Of a stretch of DNA of 64,000 bases, positions 55,301-64,000 are shown piece after piece (position 1 is the stretch's first letter; the number at the start of each line of letters is the position of its first letter). Under the pieces are notes generated by a model, which searched no databases, was not told the DNA's origin, and worked only from the letters and a program-made list of their open reading frames with translations. The stretch is from Enoplolaimus lenunculus. Taxonomy: Eukaryota; Nematoda; Enoplea; Enoplida; Thoracostomopsidae. Made by a program: the position numbers and the translations under genes. The stretch spans positions 15,001 to 79,000 of the forward strand of contig JASANG010002985.1 in assembly GCA_030248215.1 (NCBI GenBank), given 5' to 3'.

Positions 55301-58300
55301 TAATCCGTGTCCTAAATAGCTTTCTGTAGAAATCCGCCACGTACTCAGACAAACTGAGAGCATAATTTATTTTGAAGTATTATAGGTGTTCAAATAATGG
55401 TTTGATGCGTATTTTTTGTTGTTTTATAACGACGGCAATGCTTGCGTACGATACCGTACCGCGGCGAACGATGCAAACGACAAGCATAGTGTCACCCTAA
55501 TTGTTTCAGGGGACGGAATATCAAGCCCACAACATGTTACCGTGATGCCAACAGGACAGTATTCTTTGATGGTTACGCCGCAGACTAGAAACCTTACGAC
55601 TGGAGATGTTTGTTTTGCTTGTTATCTTTGTGAAACTTACAGCCGTTTTGCAAAAACCAAATATAGAAATAATCAAAAACCGAAGACTGAGTTCTTCCGT
55701 AGATTGGAGATACACAACTAAGACACCCACTTCTGGTAGCATTATAGGACAAAATGCCACTGAACTGAGTTTCGTTTAGTGCTGAACGTAATTTAAATGT
55801 AAGATTAAAATTGCAGAATTTATTCGGTTTAAATGTTTAATCCGAGCCGAGCATTGGCTAATATTTAATCGCTAATTTTTGGGTCAATATGTAATGACGT
55901 CAGTAATCGGAGCCGAGCGTTAGCTGATATTTAATCGCTAATTTTAGGGTCAATGCGTAATGGCGTCAGTAATCGGAGCCCCGAGCATTAGCTGATATTT
56001 AATCGCTAATTTTAGGGTCAATGCGTAATGACGTCAGTAATCGGAGCCCCGAGCATTAGCTGATATTTAATCGCTAATTTTAGAGTCAACGCGTAACAAC
56101 GTCAGGGAATGTCACTTATACGCCTATCAATCAAAATACTGCACCTCAACAACAACAACAACAAGTCAGATGTGTAGTATTACCATCTGGCACCACGCCG
56201 ATTAATCTGGCTTCGACAAGCAGTAACACGGGCCAGAGCTCAGCTAACCCTGTAGCAACACCTACTATTAGTTTAATTTCCGCAGCGCATTTGCCTGGAT
56301 CAGGTGCACCGGTGCAAATTGTTTTGCCTGACGGTCGCAGGGTAGGGGTAAAGCTTGTCGGAGGCGGCGCGGCCTTGCAAATTGCTGGAGTGGTACAACA
56401 GCGTGCTGCGCCGATGTCTAGTTCGACGCAACCGGTGGCCCCAAGGCACGGTGGTCCCTCGACAGGTTACTCGCGTTTGATGCTGTTTTATAATGTGATA
56501 TGAAGTTCTTGGGCATTCTTCTAAAAAGATTCAGTTAGGTCGCAGTAAGCATAAGTTGCAGTTTTAAAATTTGAAAATACCTTTGAAAATATTTTTGCTT
56601 ATAATAATATTTGAAGAAATCCCAAACTCAAAACACAAAAACTGCAAAATTCAGAATTAAAAATATTTTTTGAAAAAATTTTGTATATATTTTTGAAAAA
56701 AATTTTAAATACGTTTAACAAAGTGGAATTTTGGTATTTTTAGCATTTTGAGTTTTGGTTGTATGTTTGGTTTTGGCAGTCGTATTAGTAATATCACCTA
56801 TTTGTATTTATTTTAGCTTTTGCGTGAAACGATAAAATAGTGTTTATTTTGGTGCTAACCGTCACTTGCTGTTTTTTTAAAAATTACACGTGGATTTTAC
56901 GATTTAATTTTGGGCGTTTTTTTCAGTTGCGAGCGGGTCGGTTTTGAATACATCACCAACATCATTGCAAACAAATTCAAATGCGGTGACTGGAAGTAGT
57001 CAGCCTCCAGTGTTTCTTCTGACAGATCAGAAAACCTATGTGCAAAGAGGACCGGTAATTTTGAAATTAAATGCGTTTGGTCAATATTATAATTTTTGAA
57101 TATGGTAACAATAATTCTATCGACACTTGTATTCCACCGAAATCTTACGCCTTAGTATAAGCAATGCCGAAATTTAAAAATAGCGAAAACTGCGAAGAGA
57201 ATCAAGTCACTGGTGGATTTTGTGCCAAATTGAACTCATGCCATGCATTGTGAAGGAGCTATTGTTGACGCATAATAGTAGCCCTATCGAATAATCTATT
57301 TCACTTGTGTCCAGAGTATACTTAAATTAAAATATTTTGGTTCATCTTCGTATATTTGCTATTAAAAATTTTGTAATAGTAGTTTTTGGAACTATTGAAA
57401 TTATAAGAGTGACGTTATGCATTACTGTAGGAACTTTTTAATATTTCAGGACGGCAAAATTAACGCTATGGAACGCAATACGGCTACCGGTGAAATGACT
57501 CTGAAAGCGCAGTACACAAACGATAACGCGCCGGCGGAAATTCTACGAGCTGTCAATTGTGCACCGTATCAGCTAATTAAAACAGGAACTGGTTCGGCTG
57601 CGACGGCCACATCCCAGCTTCCGCCTCGTGGAACGTTTGCTGTCCCAGCGTCCGTTGGTGGTACTGGGACGTCAAATGTTGCCCTTGGTGGTGGTAACAC
57701 AATGTCGCAACCAGTTCTATTGCCGTCAAAACCTGTGTGTAGTGTGACACCGCAGCCAAGGTCAGTGAGTACAGTGGACTGGTAGAGACATTTAAAATAA
57801 TTTGTACGAGGTAACAGTTGCAAAGTATCAAATTCTTTTTACCAAAGCATATTTCTGCGTCGCGATTAGATGTCGATGTAAAATTAGTCAAAGATACATA
57901 TTATTTAACCGTATCGAAATTTCTATTTCCATAATAATGATTTTATTATTTTAGGCAAACTCAGATTGGAAGCAGTGGATCTGGTATTACAAGCTTTACC
58001 GCAGCGTCAACCGGAGCTAATATAATGGAGGTTTCGACACAGCCCAGTTCTAGTATTGTTGCTGCAAATGCGACCACTTTGGTTTGTAATTTAGAGGTTT
58101 TTGTTGTACATTCTGGACGCAGATTCAGAAATGTATTATAGACCAGGGCTGTCACGATGTCATTTTGAACATGACGTCGTGGTAGCTCGGGTGTGTGCCC
58201 TGTGGCATTGTTTGTTTATTTTTGAAGTTACCCCTCTACAGAGATGTGACAGAGTCGTGTACAGGCACAACGCTTTCTTGCATACTCTTTGTCTACAATC

Positions 58301-59887
58301 CTTGTCGAGCTTTGATAATATATTATGATTATGGTACACGGAGTATATAAGGACTTGCTCACGGAGGACTGCGGAACTCACAGACTGCAAAGCGTAGGCG
58401 CAGGCTTTAGGCTTGTTTTTCAGCTTACGTTTAGGTTTATGCTCAGTACGCATACATCTGTTGTCAACATACATCCTTGTTATAATCATTTTCTGATCTT
58501 TTATTTCAGGCTGTCGCTTCTCAAATGACGCCTGCTGCTGCATCTAGTTCAAATCATGGACTCAACGCTTCAGTGGTTAATCAACAGCCACCGCAAATGG
58601 TGTTTATACCGCAAGCAACGGCGACTGCCGTTCAATTTGCATCGTTTCCTGTTCAAGTTAGCAGTTCTTGTAAGTTTAATTTAATACGAAGCGTGTTTTT
58701 TGTTGCTTTGTAGAGTAAACATTTCGAAGGGGAGGTTTCTTATGTTATTAGCGCGAAAATGCATAAAACTCCTTTGTTAAGAATCACAAATGTCGGTTGA
58801 CCCCTGAAATCCCGCCTGAATACGCACCTGCCTTAATGGTGATGCATGAGGAATAATAATGGGCGGTCAAGAATTATTGAATTTAATTAAAAATTGTTAT
58901 CAAGTGATAACTTAAGCCAAAGTATGGGTACATATTTGCTTTACGGTTCATCTTTCTAAAAAGATAACACTACATGATTAAAGCTGTTCAAATAATAATA
59001 TACAACGTTTTTGGTTTTTATTTAAGCAACTGCTTCGCCTGCATTTATCGTACTACCCCAGCAACACATACAACAACAGCAATCTAGCTCTGTCTCTAGT
59101 TGCCAACAACTTACCCATCGGCCTTCGGTGGTGCCCACGCAACATCAGGCAACGACTACAAACGCCGTACAATCACTTTCTCAGCAGCAAGAACAAATTA
59201 GGCCAAATCAACAACAACAGCTACAATTCATCCAGTTGGTTCAGCCACAAATTGTTGTCAATGCTCCAAATCAAAAATCGTTGATTGTTCAGAATCAGGT
59301 TAGGACTTCAGGGGTGGATGGTTGCATGACCTTATGTGACATTGTGTATACTGTGAGCAGCTTAGCGTTGTCTGTGTGTGCGTTTTGCCTCACTCTCATG
59401 GTTCGCCCCTGCTACCTTCCGCCGTTCCCAGTTTTTGCGCCCATCTTTCACGCTCATCGTTTTGCAGACAACACTTTTTTGCCCACACTACCCTATACAT
59501 TACAGTTTTTGAACGTAATTGCGCACTACGCAACATTTTATTATTCTTGCTTGTCACTCTGTAGACTCTGTCCAAGTTGATTTGACAAACACACTCAAGA
59601 AACACAATATTGTCGCATTCTTTTTATAGAACAGACTGCTTTTTGTTAAATGTTTTACAATGCTGTTAGTGCTGGAACATTATCCAAAATATGTATTGCG
59701 GGCCGGACCAGTTTTAACAATATAGATAGATTAATATTTTGTATTTCAGGTTCCGCAACCTGCAATCATTCATCCTGTCTCTGTATCAGCGCAGTCTTTC
59801 GCATCCGGTCCGGCTAATTCAGAATCTGTTGAGTCTAGTTGTGTTTCGGTGGCGCCTAGACCGGAACCACAAGGAAATACAAGCTAG
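43740..59887 (+). CDS. CECR2: CECR2-type bromodomain chromatin-remodelling factor, 26 coding exons
   Basis: Gene-level entry. Exons: 43740-43834, 44918-45036, 45795-45993, 46192-46325, 46601-46792, 47453-47593, 48431-49056, 49617-50098, 50492-50563, 50890-50979, 51283-51433, 51858-51981, 52468-52514, 52785-52876, 53279-53405, 53724-53890, 54245-54474, 54810-55009, 55510 to about 55600-55740, 56106-56465, 56927-57054, 57450-57760, 57955-58081, 58510-58669, 59027-59298, 59750-59887 (TAG at 59885). All junctions but one (exon 19/20) agree in phase. Total about 1,630 residues against 1,484 in human CECR2. Collinear homology is clear from WEVPAVAHFCSLFR to the bromodomain. CECR2 pairs with ISWI ATPases (CERF complex) and reads acetyl-lysine. 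No intron-free ATG lies in frame at the 5' end. Confidence 0.9.
44130..44700 (+). repeat. Two direct copies of a tRNA-derived SINE-like unit
   Basis: tRNA-like cores at about 44258-44330 and 44584-44656. The A-box-like tggcgcagtag and B-box gttcgaaacc are clear in the first copy, and both share the anticodon-arm sequence gcctgacacgcaga (loop suggests GAC, valine). Shared 5' flanks (actatatagtatg, attgccggcagcatacgg) and 3' flanks (cctagactgat) show a roughly 330-bp unit duplicated in tandem. Acceptor-stem pairing is lacking, so these are not functional tRNA genes. Located in CECR2 intron 1. Confidence 0.7.
45226..45715. mobile_element. Family A MITE in CECR2 intron 2, partly duplicated
   Basis: Ends cagggtgcagcagg and cctgttccgctttgcatccg, with the family interior (gttaacttatcaatag, ttgccaatttg). 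The 5' 60-bp part occurs twice (cgagttccgattgcgattgc at 45270, then a similar block near 45380), indicating an internal duplication. It ends about 80 bp before the exon 3 acceptor. Confidence 0.65.
46601..50098 (+). CDS. CECR2: CECR2 exons 5-8: charged linker and conserved Trp-rich block
   Basis: Exons 5 (46601-46792) and 6 (47453-47593) encode Ser/Arg/Lys-rich linker with GRKKAKSGFG, like the AT-hook-rich GKRRGRPPKRKK part of human CECR2. Exon 7 (48431-49056) is the acidic tract. Exon 8 (49617-50098) starts with a Ser/Thr-rich spacer and ends DPAWYWDQPLLKPHDNTGWS then LVCSKMEDWIDLTD. This aligns with TWWLLCQTEEEWRQVTESF of the human protein, the block preceding QLYKLL. Phases 2, 2, 2, 1 and 0 agree across the joins. 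Confidence 0.85.
46953..47128. repeat. 88-bp tandem duplication carrying an acceptor-like site
   Basis: Two near-identical units (46953-47040 and 47041-47128) of CCGGATACTTTTGCCCGGAA and what follows. Each ends with a polypyrimidine tract and ctattttcag. They sit in CECR2 intron 5 within CCGG-type MITE remnants (the accgg motifs before it and cagatccggtcgcaccctg at 47250-47268). Confidence 0.85.
47594..48430. other. CECR2 intron 6: worn MITE piece, nothing coding
   Basis: Contains one end of a GGCGCTATAC-type MITE (ggtggtgctatacttgccg at 47938 onward) with a GC-richer stretch to about 48030. No splice-bounded open frame with homology. Confidence 0.5.
48431..49056 (+). CDS. CECR2: CECR2 exon 7: extreme Glu/Lys/Asp-rich tract
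   Basis: Acceptor actttag at 48429-48430 and donor gtaagt at 49057; phase 2 in, phase 1 out, 626 bp. After RNSGRSTPVIDSGFDDLIKR comes about 75 residues made almost wholly of Glu, Lys, Asp and Asn (purine-only DNA, GAAGAA/GAAAAA). A Val/Ser-rich end follows (VVVISSDDATVVEAN). The VVVIS-S-DD end resembles a SUMO-interaction motif (hydrophobic core plus acidic residues), an inference. The tract is probably a charged single helix or disordered spacer that varies freely in length. Confidence 0.82.
50308..50740. mobile_element. Two pieces of GGCGCTATAC-type MITE in CECR2 introns 8 and 9
   Basis: 50308-50424 runs from ctaagggtggcgcccgtcat to aaaactatagcgctac. 50640-50740 runs from tcttctggcgccgtcc to cgcacgacaagtatagcacc. 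Both share ends with 26222-26356. Exon 9 lies between them, so a chromosomal segment with the exon is bracketed by related ends. Confidence 0.55.
50492..51981 (+). CDS. CECR2: CECR2 exons 9-12: VEKQLYRIL block and basic coiled coil
   Basis: Exon 9 (50492-50563) VEKQLYRILKDDFVSAIAEL aligns with RERQLYKLLSEDFLPEICNM in human. Exon 10 (50890-50979) has PRRVSDRLELKKLQRQKE, like PRWMSDHLSIKPV. Exon 11 (51283-51433) is a Glu/Arg/Leu heptad region (EQLELQRLEQIENEKRIRAL). Exon 12 (51858-51981) has RRQELLRQGFNISGELLRSR then EELSQL, like ERAWLLAQGKELPPELSHL. It forms a long charged helix before the bromodomain. Exons 9 and 10 are phase 0, 11 exits in phase 1 and 12 in phase 2. Confidence 0.88.
51491..51620. 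mobile_element. Degenerate CAGGGTGGCA-type hAT fragment in CECR2 intron 11
   Basis: Starts cagggtgacaccgaacc and ends cttttgttgccatcgtgg. Between them are gattctgaatc and cgaatcc motifs, shared with 326-582 and 31280-31405. Target duplication not evident. Confidence 0.55.
52122..52380 (+). CDS. CECR2: Candidate alternative CECR2 exon (in place of exon 12)
   Basis: Acceptor aatttttag at 52113-52121 and donor gtgcgt at 52381; 259 bp, phase 1 in and phase 2 out, exactly the phases of exon 12 (51858-51981). It cannot follow exon 12 in frame. The reading has codon use like the neighbouring exons but a very different composition: LVVLYLNDCRNEFWLSIQNS, then DKLLEICSCYPPLPK and CIKYFWLHGCGKSCPLQSG, with many Cys, Trp and Tyr. 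Family not recognised. It could instead be a nested gene fragment or a chance frame. Confidence 0.4.
52468..53890 (+). CDS. CECR2: CECR2 exons 13-16: bromodomain
   Basis: Exons 52468-52514, 52785-52876, 53279-53405 and 53724-53890. The spliced protein runs DREIEYDDMVGKLEKVLRAI, then SSSEAWPFEEPVTEDIAPRY. The WPF shelf is intact, FEIIKNPMDLGKVQEKL carries the ZA-loop PMD, and LTYNGIESDYTKMAHRLERT holds the acetyl-lysine-binding Asn of YN. This matches human [25 protein letters not shown] and so on. All ligand-binding residues that I can place are present, so acetyl-lysine reading is expected. Read-through past 53405 gives a short false tail. Confidence 0.93.
54245..59887 (+). CDS. CECR2: CECR2 exons 17-26: disordered Gln/Ser/Thr/Val-rich C-terminal half
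   Basis: After the bromodomain comes a CAG/CAA-coded run (RQLQQQQQQQAIVYDATNPR, exon 17). Later exons are rich in Gln, Ser, Thr, Val and Pro: exon 20 has APVQIVLPDGRRVGVKLVGG, exon 22 has YQLIKTGTGSAATATSQLPP, exon 24 has PPQMVFIPQATATAVQFASF, and exon 25 is Gln-rich. The stop is in exon 26 after RPEPQGNTS. Human CECR2 also has a long disordered tail, but not alignable here. The donor of exon 19 (55510 on) is unresolved; exon 20 needs phase 1, and weak GT sites lie between 55608 and 55736. Confidence 0.82.
55846..56105. repeat. 67-bp minisatellite whose last unit contains a 3' splice site
   Basis: Four units of gagccccgagcattagctga and what follows, each with aatcgctaatttt and gacgtcagtaatcgg. 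The last unit diverges at acgtcag|ggaatg, which is the acceptor of CECR2 exon 20 (56106). Earlier units carry the same cag. Confidence 0.85.
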
Positions 59888-60713
59888 TTTTGAAAGCGGT
59901 AGTTGAATTTGAATTTGATGATTGTAATTATGAAATGCGTGTCGAGTATTGACGGTAGCATTCGCTTAAATTCTTTAACTGAGTAGTATAATTTAGGATT
60001 AATTTATGAACAAACTTAGGTTTATTCAGTATCCATTGTTTTGAAGCACATACCATGTGTGACGCATTTTTAGTAAAATGGACAAAAGTTTGGAAATGTT
60101 TAAACGTGGAGTTATGCATCATTAATCGTGGTAGAATGCGAACATTATAGCGCTTTATGTAAGCGGTTGCTGAATTAATATGTAATGTGCTGGTTACATT
60201 GATAAATATTTTTTGTATTTATTAGCGTTGTCTTTAATTTGCAGGATGTTTATTATGTTTTTATCGTGTGAAAAATATACTTAAAATTAAGTAAAACTGT
60301 TGCGGAATTAAGTGTCGGTTTTATTTACTATGGTGCTTGGCAAACTTTTGTTAATTTTAAGCAAACACAAAATCATTAGCTTTACATTTACTTAATCAGG
60401 AAAAGACATCATTAGTTTTACTTATTCACATTATTTAAGCAACGATTTACTCAATATTTGGTGCACTTATACTTATTAGTAAAACATAACTAAAGTATTT
60501 TAAGTAGAGTGCGTGTGCAGAGTGCCTATTGGAATTTTAGGAGGGAAAAAGTCGGTTCAAAATCAATCAGTGTGCCTAAGCCTGAGAATAACCTCAGTTT
60601 AAACCTAAGCCTATGCATGTGATAATGCGCATAAATAATAATGTAATACGATTTTGTCTGCATAACTGTTGTTCAGATCACAAAATTTTATGTTGACTTC
60701 GAATCAACATGGA
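59888..60713. other. 3' flank of CECR2
   Basis: Likely 3' UTR and flank, AT-rich. No canonical AATAAA could be tied to the transcript end; gataaatat near 60201 is the nearest variant. A cctaagc core near 60570-60615 belongs to the MITE family seen at 63341-63530. Confidence 0.45.
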
Positions 60714-60965
60714 CTAAACGCGTTCCGGGCTGCCCCAGTTAGAACGTGAACTCTGTATTAAACGAAGGTAACGTAGTGAAAGCATCGTTAGCGTTAGAAA
60801 ATTGCGTGTAGCGATCAAGTTTTTGTTAAAAAGGTTTTCATATTCTGTTGTTGCAGCATACTGAATTTGTGTGCGGTACTGTTTTTGCAGTTGTAATAAA
60901 TATGTTGTTTGTAGTTGTTGTACGCGAATTGTGTAAAAAAGGTTGCCAGATTGAATTTTTACCAT
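60714..60965 (-). CDS. Possible small single-exon gene, hypothetical protein of 83 residues
   Basis: ATG at 60965, stop at 60716-60714. Reads MVKIQSGNLFYTIRVQQLQT, then a helical Gln/Tyr/Leu-rich middle (YLLQLQKQYRTQIQYAATTE) and a basic LRYLRLIQSSRSNWG end. Codon choice looks protein-like and the frame is free of repeats, but no splice sites, homologue or domain is recognised. It is convergent with CECR2. It may be an exon of a larger gene or chance. Confidence 0.33.
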   Translation of the reverse strand: MVKIQSGNLFYTIRVQQLQTTYLLQLQKQYRTQIQYAATTEYENLFNKNLIATRNFLTLTMLSLRYLRLIQSSRSNWGSPERV

Positions 60966-61804
60966 GAAAAGTGTTGAGCTTGTTTTTGGTCCTTTCGTTT
61001 ACCCATATCCCGGCCGACGTTCATCGAAAAACGGTAGAATTTTAACAAATTTTGCATATTTGTGCTTCTCATGACATACCACGGTTTTTATGCAAATCTT
61101 AAAAACTCTATTTTTAAGGCCCCGAGAAGTCTTGCAGCTGCAAGAAACTCGTTCAAGCTCCGGCTGCAAGTTCTCGCTGCAAAAACTTACACGTGTGAAT
61201 ACTGCTTTACATTAATTCTATATTTCAGGTTATTTATACTCTAAAAAGAACATTAAAAACAAAATTTTACCATTGCCTAAAACGCGATAGTACCACAAAT
61301 TGCTATTCCCCGTTAATGTAATATTTATACCTAATTTTGCCTCAGGACCGGCTTTGATTTTTATATTCTGGATTAGCCAATTTTAGGTTACGATATTTTT
61401 CACTTCCATCGACACCTACGTTTGATGGCTAGCCTGACGTTTAAGTAAACAAGACTAACGGAAACGAATAGTGATAAAAGTAAACGGAAATGGACATAGA
61501 TTTTTACCACAAACCAAAACAGATATATCCGCCCGCACTCTGGTAGCTATGTTTTAGTCAGCTTGCAACATGTAGTAGCCTTTAACGCCCCCATACTGCC
61601 CTAACGAATAAACTGTATTTCAGTGACCGAATGACACGAATTATATATACAAAATCTCATCGCAAATGCACAATGCATTTCTATATCTGACAGCACACAG
61701 CCTATAGTCGAAACTCACGCAAAAATACGCAAAAATACGCAAAAAATTCACCACAGAAACATGCATAAATCTGTAAAAATTCGAAAATTCAATATAGTGA
61801 ACAT

Positions 61805-61859
<55 letters not shown>

Positions 61860-63340
61860 GAAACACATACATCCACGTAGGATATTTCGGCTTTAAAATT
61901 TAGAGATTTGATGAAGTCTGTGGAAATTTTTTTCTGAAAATCGTGCGTAAAATACAGAGACAGCGTTGAGGGTGGAAAATTTTGTTTTGTTCAAATTTTC
62001 ATTCTTATTTATAATTTCTCTGTTAAAATTCTGTACGGATATCGGCGTCAAATATTCGTACGATGCAGTTCTAATTTTGCTAAAATTTGATCCCAGTGCA
62101 TTTGTTATTAACTCTAACGGGCAGTTTGTTTTGAAAAATTTCATATACTGTTTCAAATGCTAGCCAATGTATAATAATAGTTGTATAAGTATATTACTAA
62201 GTCTAAGCCTAAAAACCGAAGTCTAAGCAAAAAATTGGCTTACGCTAATAACTTTAATGTCGTCCCGCGGAAAAACGTTCCGTCCCTGATCTTTACATAG
62301 ACTCAAATGCTGTATATAAAGCAGGTCGGCTTCTGATGGGCGTAAAAACAGTAGTAAGTACAAGCATATTCCTCCTATAAATCCTAAGCTAAACCTGAGC
62401 CTCGGCGTTAGGATAAACTTATCCCTAGGCCTAGTTTCGCCAAAACTTCTAACGGAGCCTATAGTGTTTCCGGTTTACCGTCCCATTTACTTTCGAGGGA
62501 CCCTAGTGGGACCCGGATCCTTCATACGGATTCAAAAAATTAAGAATTTCGCTATTCGCATAAAGGCTTTTACAGATTAGATTTCCGGTTGTATCCTGTT
62601 AGCTTCGACCAACGGCAGATCAAGTAATAGACGAATGGGTCGTGCCTTACAAATGTTATCGAACGCTATTTCTACTCTAAGCAGTACTGTATTGATCCGA
62701 ATAAGTCGGGGGTTATAAGAGGGGGTCCCCATTTTTGGTCCGAATCAATAGGAGTCCGTATCCCTAATAAGAGTCCGTAAGCGGATAGAGTCTCTAAACC
62801 CTAATTTTAGAGTCCAGAAATGTCAATTAACCCTAATTGTTGCGCATGACTCCAGGACCAAATAATTTGAGTTCGAAACTTTAAAACGTACTTAAATTTT
62901 GAAAGTACATTCCTAAGTATATCCTTGAATTATCGTTCAAGCTATTGTGACACAAAACAAATAAACGTTTAATTCAACGGATAATCGCAGTACCGGACAT
63001 ATATCAGTAACGAAGGGCGGCGGAGCGTGGGTAAAAAATAAATAACAGTCCGTAACCGAATAATAAGAGGGTACCCTCTGGAGAAGCTAAATAAATATCA
63101 GTCCCCCTCTTATTCGGTTCAATACAGTATGTGTGCTAATCAGTATATCTGTGCGCTTGTAAAGTTTTCCCTACATTTAAAGTTAAGTTTTAGGTTTCGG
63201 TGCCCAAGGTTAGGAAACCGCTTTTATTGAGGCATAGGTTTAGGCTTCCGCAAAAAACTTTTTCGAGTTAAAAGCTATGACTATGCTAAGCGTGAACCTA
63301 TACAAACCTAAGCGTGTATGCGGAATGTATACAAGAGCTG
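60966..63340. other. Repeat-rich flank, no gene seen
   Basis: Holds a gctgcaa-type inverted repeat (61120-61210, ending cacgtgtgaat), CCGG debris (62580-62600) and gcctaagc/ctaagcc cores at 62190-62410. Near 62700-63120 are repeated aataagagtcc/gtccgtaaccgaataa and gggggtcc blocks in both orientations, a probable further palindromic MITE. Open frames at 61893-62163 lack support. Confidence 0.45.
61807..61860. repeat. (TA)n microsatellite
   Basis: About 50 bp of TA dinucleotides with one interruption (tatgta). Directly upstream are two or three copies of aaaaatacgc at 61720-61745. Confidence 0.95.
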
Positions 63341-63530
63341 GCCAATGTATAGAACAGGGCCGGAACAGTAGTGTAAGCATATTTTTAAGCCTAAGCTTAA
63401 GCCTAAGCGTAAGGATGAGCCTGTTCTTAAACTTAAGCCTAAGCCTAAGCCAAGAAATTAGTCTAAAGCCTAAGCTTACTCTACTGCGGTCCTGCCGGAA
63501 AATGTTCCGGCCCTGTTCTATACATGGGCC
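63341..63530. mobile_element. MITE with GGGCCGGAAC ends and CCTAAG interior
   Basis: tgtatagaacagggccggaa at the left and the inverse ttccggccctgttctataca at the right enclose about 130 bp of cctaagcctaagc/cttaagcc repeats. The paired gtgtaagc/gcttac blocks continue the symmetry. It appears well preserved. A related pair of ends is at about 62265-62300 (cgcggaaaaacgttccgtcc). Confidence 0.78.
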
Positions 63531-64000
63531 CAAGAGCCAATATATGTGCATTAATAAACTTTGACAATTGAATTTTACTTTTTATTTTTCTTTTGTATAT
63601 TATTTTCTTTGTATTTTTTTCACATGTATTTTTTTGTGCCGTGCAATTGTAAAATTGCAATCATACACGATGTACTGAAATAGTTCGTGTTCGTATTCCC
63701 ATGAAAAGGAATGAGCAGGTGGGGCGTATGCTCCTGCCGTTCTCAGAATCTAATTTACTCAGCGCGATCGTTGTACGTTTACTTTGCCTTGACTCAAATA
63801 CTTCTTTCGAGGGTGTGGGAACATTAAAAATGCCGGAACCGGATACAGATCAACGTTACAGAAAACCAGGATCAAAGTATAAAGGTTGAAAAATAGCAAT
63901 GAAATCTTTTCACTACTGGAACAATTAAACTGTGACACCGGAATTCCGCAAAATCAACTAAATTTGATGGTTTAAAGCAAACGAATACGAGAAAGTTTAT
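63531..64000. other. Right edge, nothing firm
   Basis: T-rich sequence, then a fragment with tgccggaaccggatac at 63830 and a ccggaattccgc piece near 63940, probably the worn ends of a CCGG-type hAT MITE. A 62-codon plus-strand reading at 63701-63889 overlaps it and is not accepted. Confidence 0.4.

Noticed and set aside
63380-63480. Telomere-like cctaag/cctaaa repeats as an interstitial telomere or chromosome end
   Set aside because: They form the interior of MITEs with inverted ends, and the motifs are irregular, in both directions and dispersed.
1-64000. CRISPR array, bacterial operon, rRNA, or retrovirus/LTR and Polinton-type elements
   Set aside because: No spaced direct-repeat array, no prokaryotic gene layout, no rRNA sequence, and no LTR pair or capsid/integrase motifs were seen.

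Overview
The window is nuclear DNA from an AT-rich invertebrate metazoan. It carries two large, many-exon genes with short GT-AG introns, no operons, and a very high load of short inverted-repeat transposons plus one CR1-type LINE. The species cannot be named from the sequence. The protein families are animal-wide, and the repeat load would fit a tunicate, flatworm or dorylaimid-type nematode. All exon limits below were read by eye from splice sites and codon phase, without transcripts.

Left half, minus strand (26112 down to the left edge, possibly starting at 29344): one gene of at least 17 exons for a nuclear zinc-finger protein of roughly 2,900 residues. In protein order it has a 33-residue tandem repeat, a PBZ (poly-ADP-ribose-binding) zinc finger, and a pair of CCCH fingers of the suppressor-of-sable/ZC3H4/ZC3H6 type. 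Then come long disordered Ser-, Asn-, Tyr/Gly- and Gln-rich regions, and C2H2 fingers running off the left edge. The second half of the CCCH module exists in two versions, exons 23395-23521 and 21248-21416. Both are phase 2 in and phase 0 out, so they can replace each other but cannot be joined in series.

Middle (about 26.3-43.7 kb): a repeat-rich region between the divergent genes. It holds hAT-type MITEs with exact 8-bp target duplications, a compound palindrome at 33.1-34.4 kb, a degenerate tandem array at 34.7-35.6 kb, and a broken CR1-like LINE (39.5-42.1 kb) carrying a foldback element.

Right half, plus strand (43740-59887): a nearly complete CECR2 orthologue of 26 coding exons. It has the N-terminal block with the WEVPA..HFCSLFR motif, the DDT-like region, basic/acidic coiled segments, a bromodomain and a Gln/Ser/Thr-rich tail. 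An in-frame candidate alternative exon lies at 52122-52380. Beyond 59.9 kb are the 3' flank, a possible small gene on the minus strand (60714-60965), microsatellites and further MITEs.

Both genes encode chromatin or nuclear RNA-control factors: CECR2 in ISWI remodelling, and ZC3H4/Su(s) in restricting non-coding transcription. They are divergent but about 14-17 kb apart, so a shared promoter is not supported. The strongest novelty is the PBZ plus CCCH protein with interchangeable finger exons.
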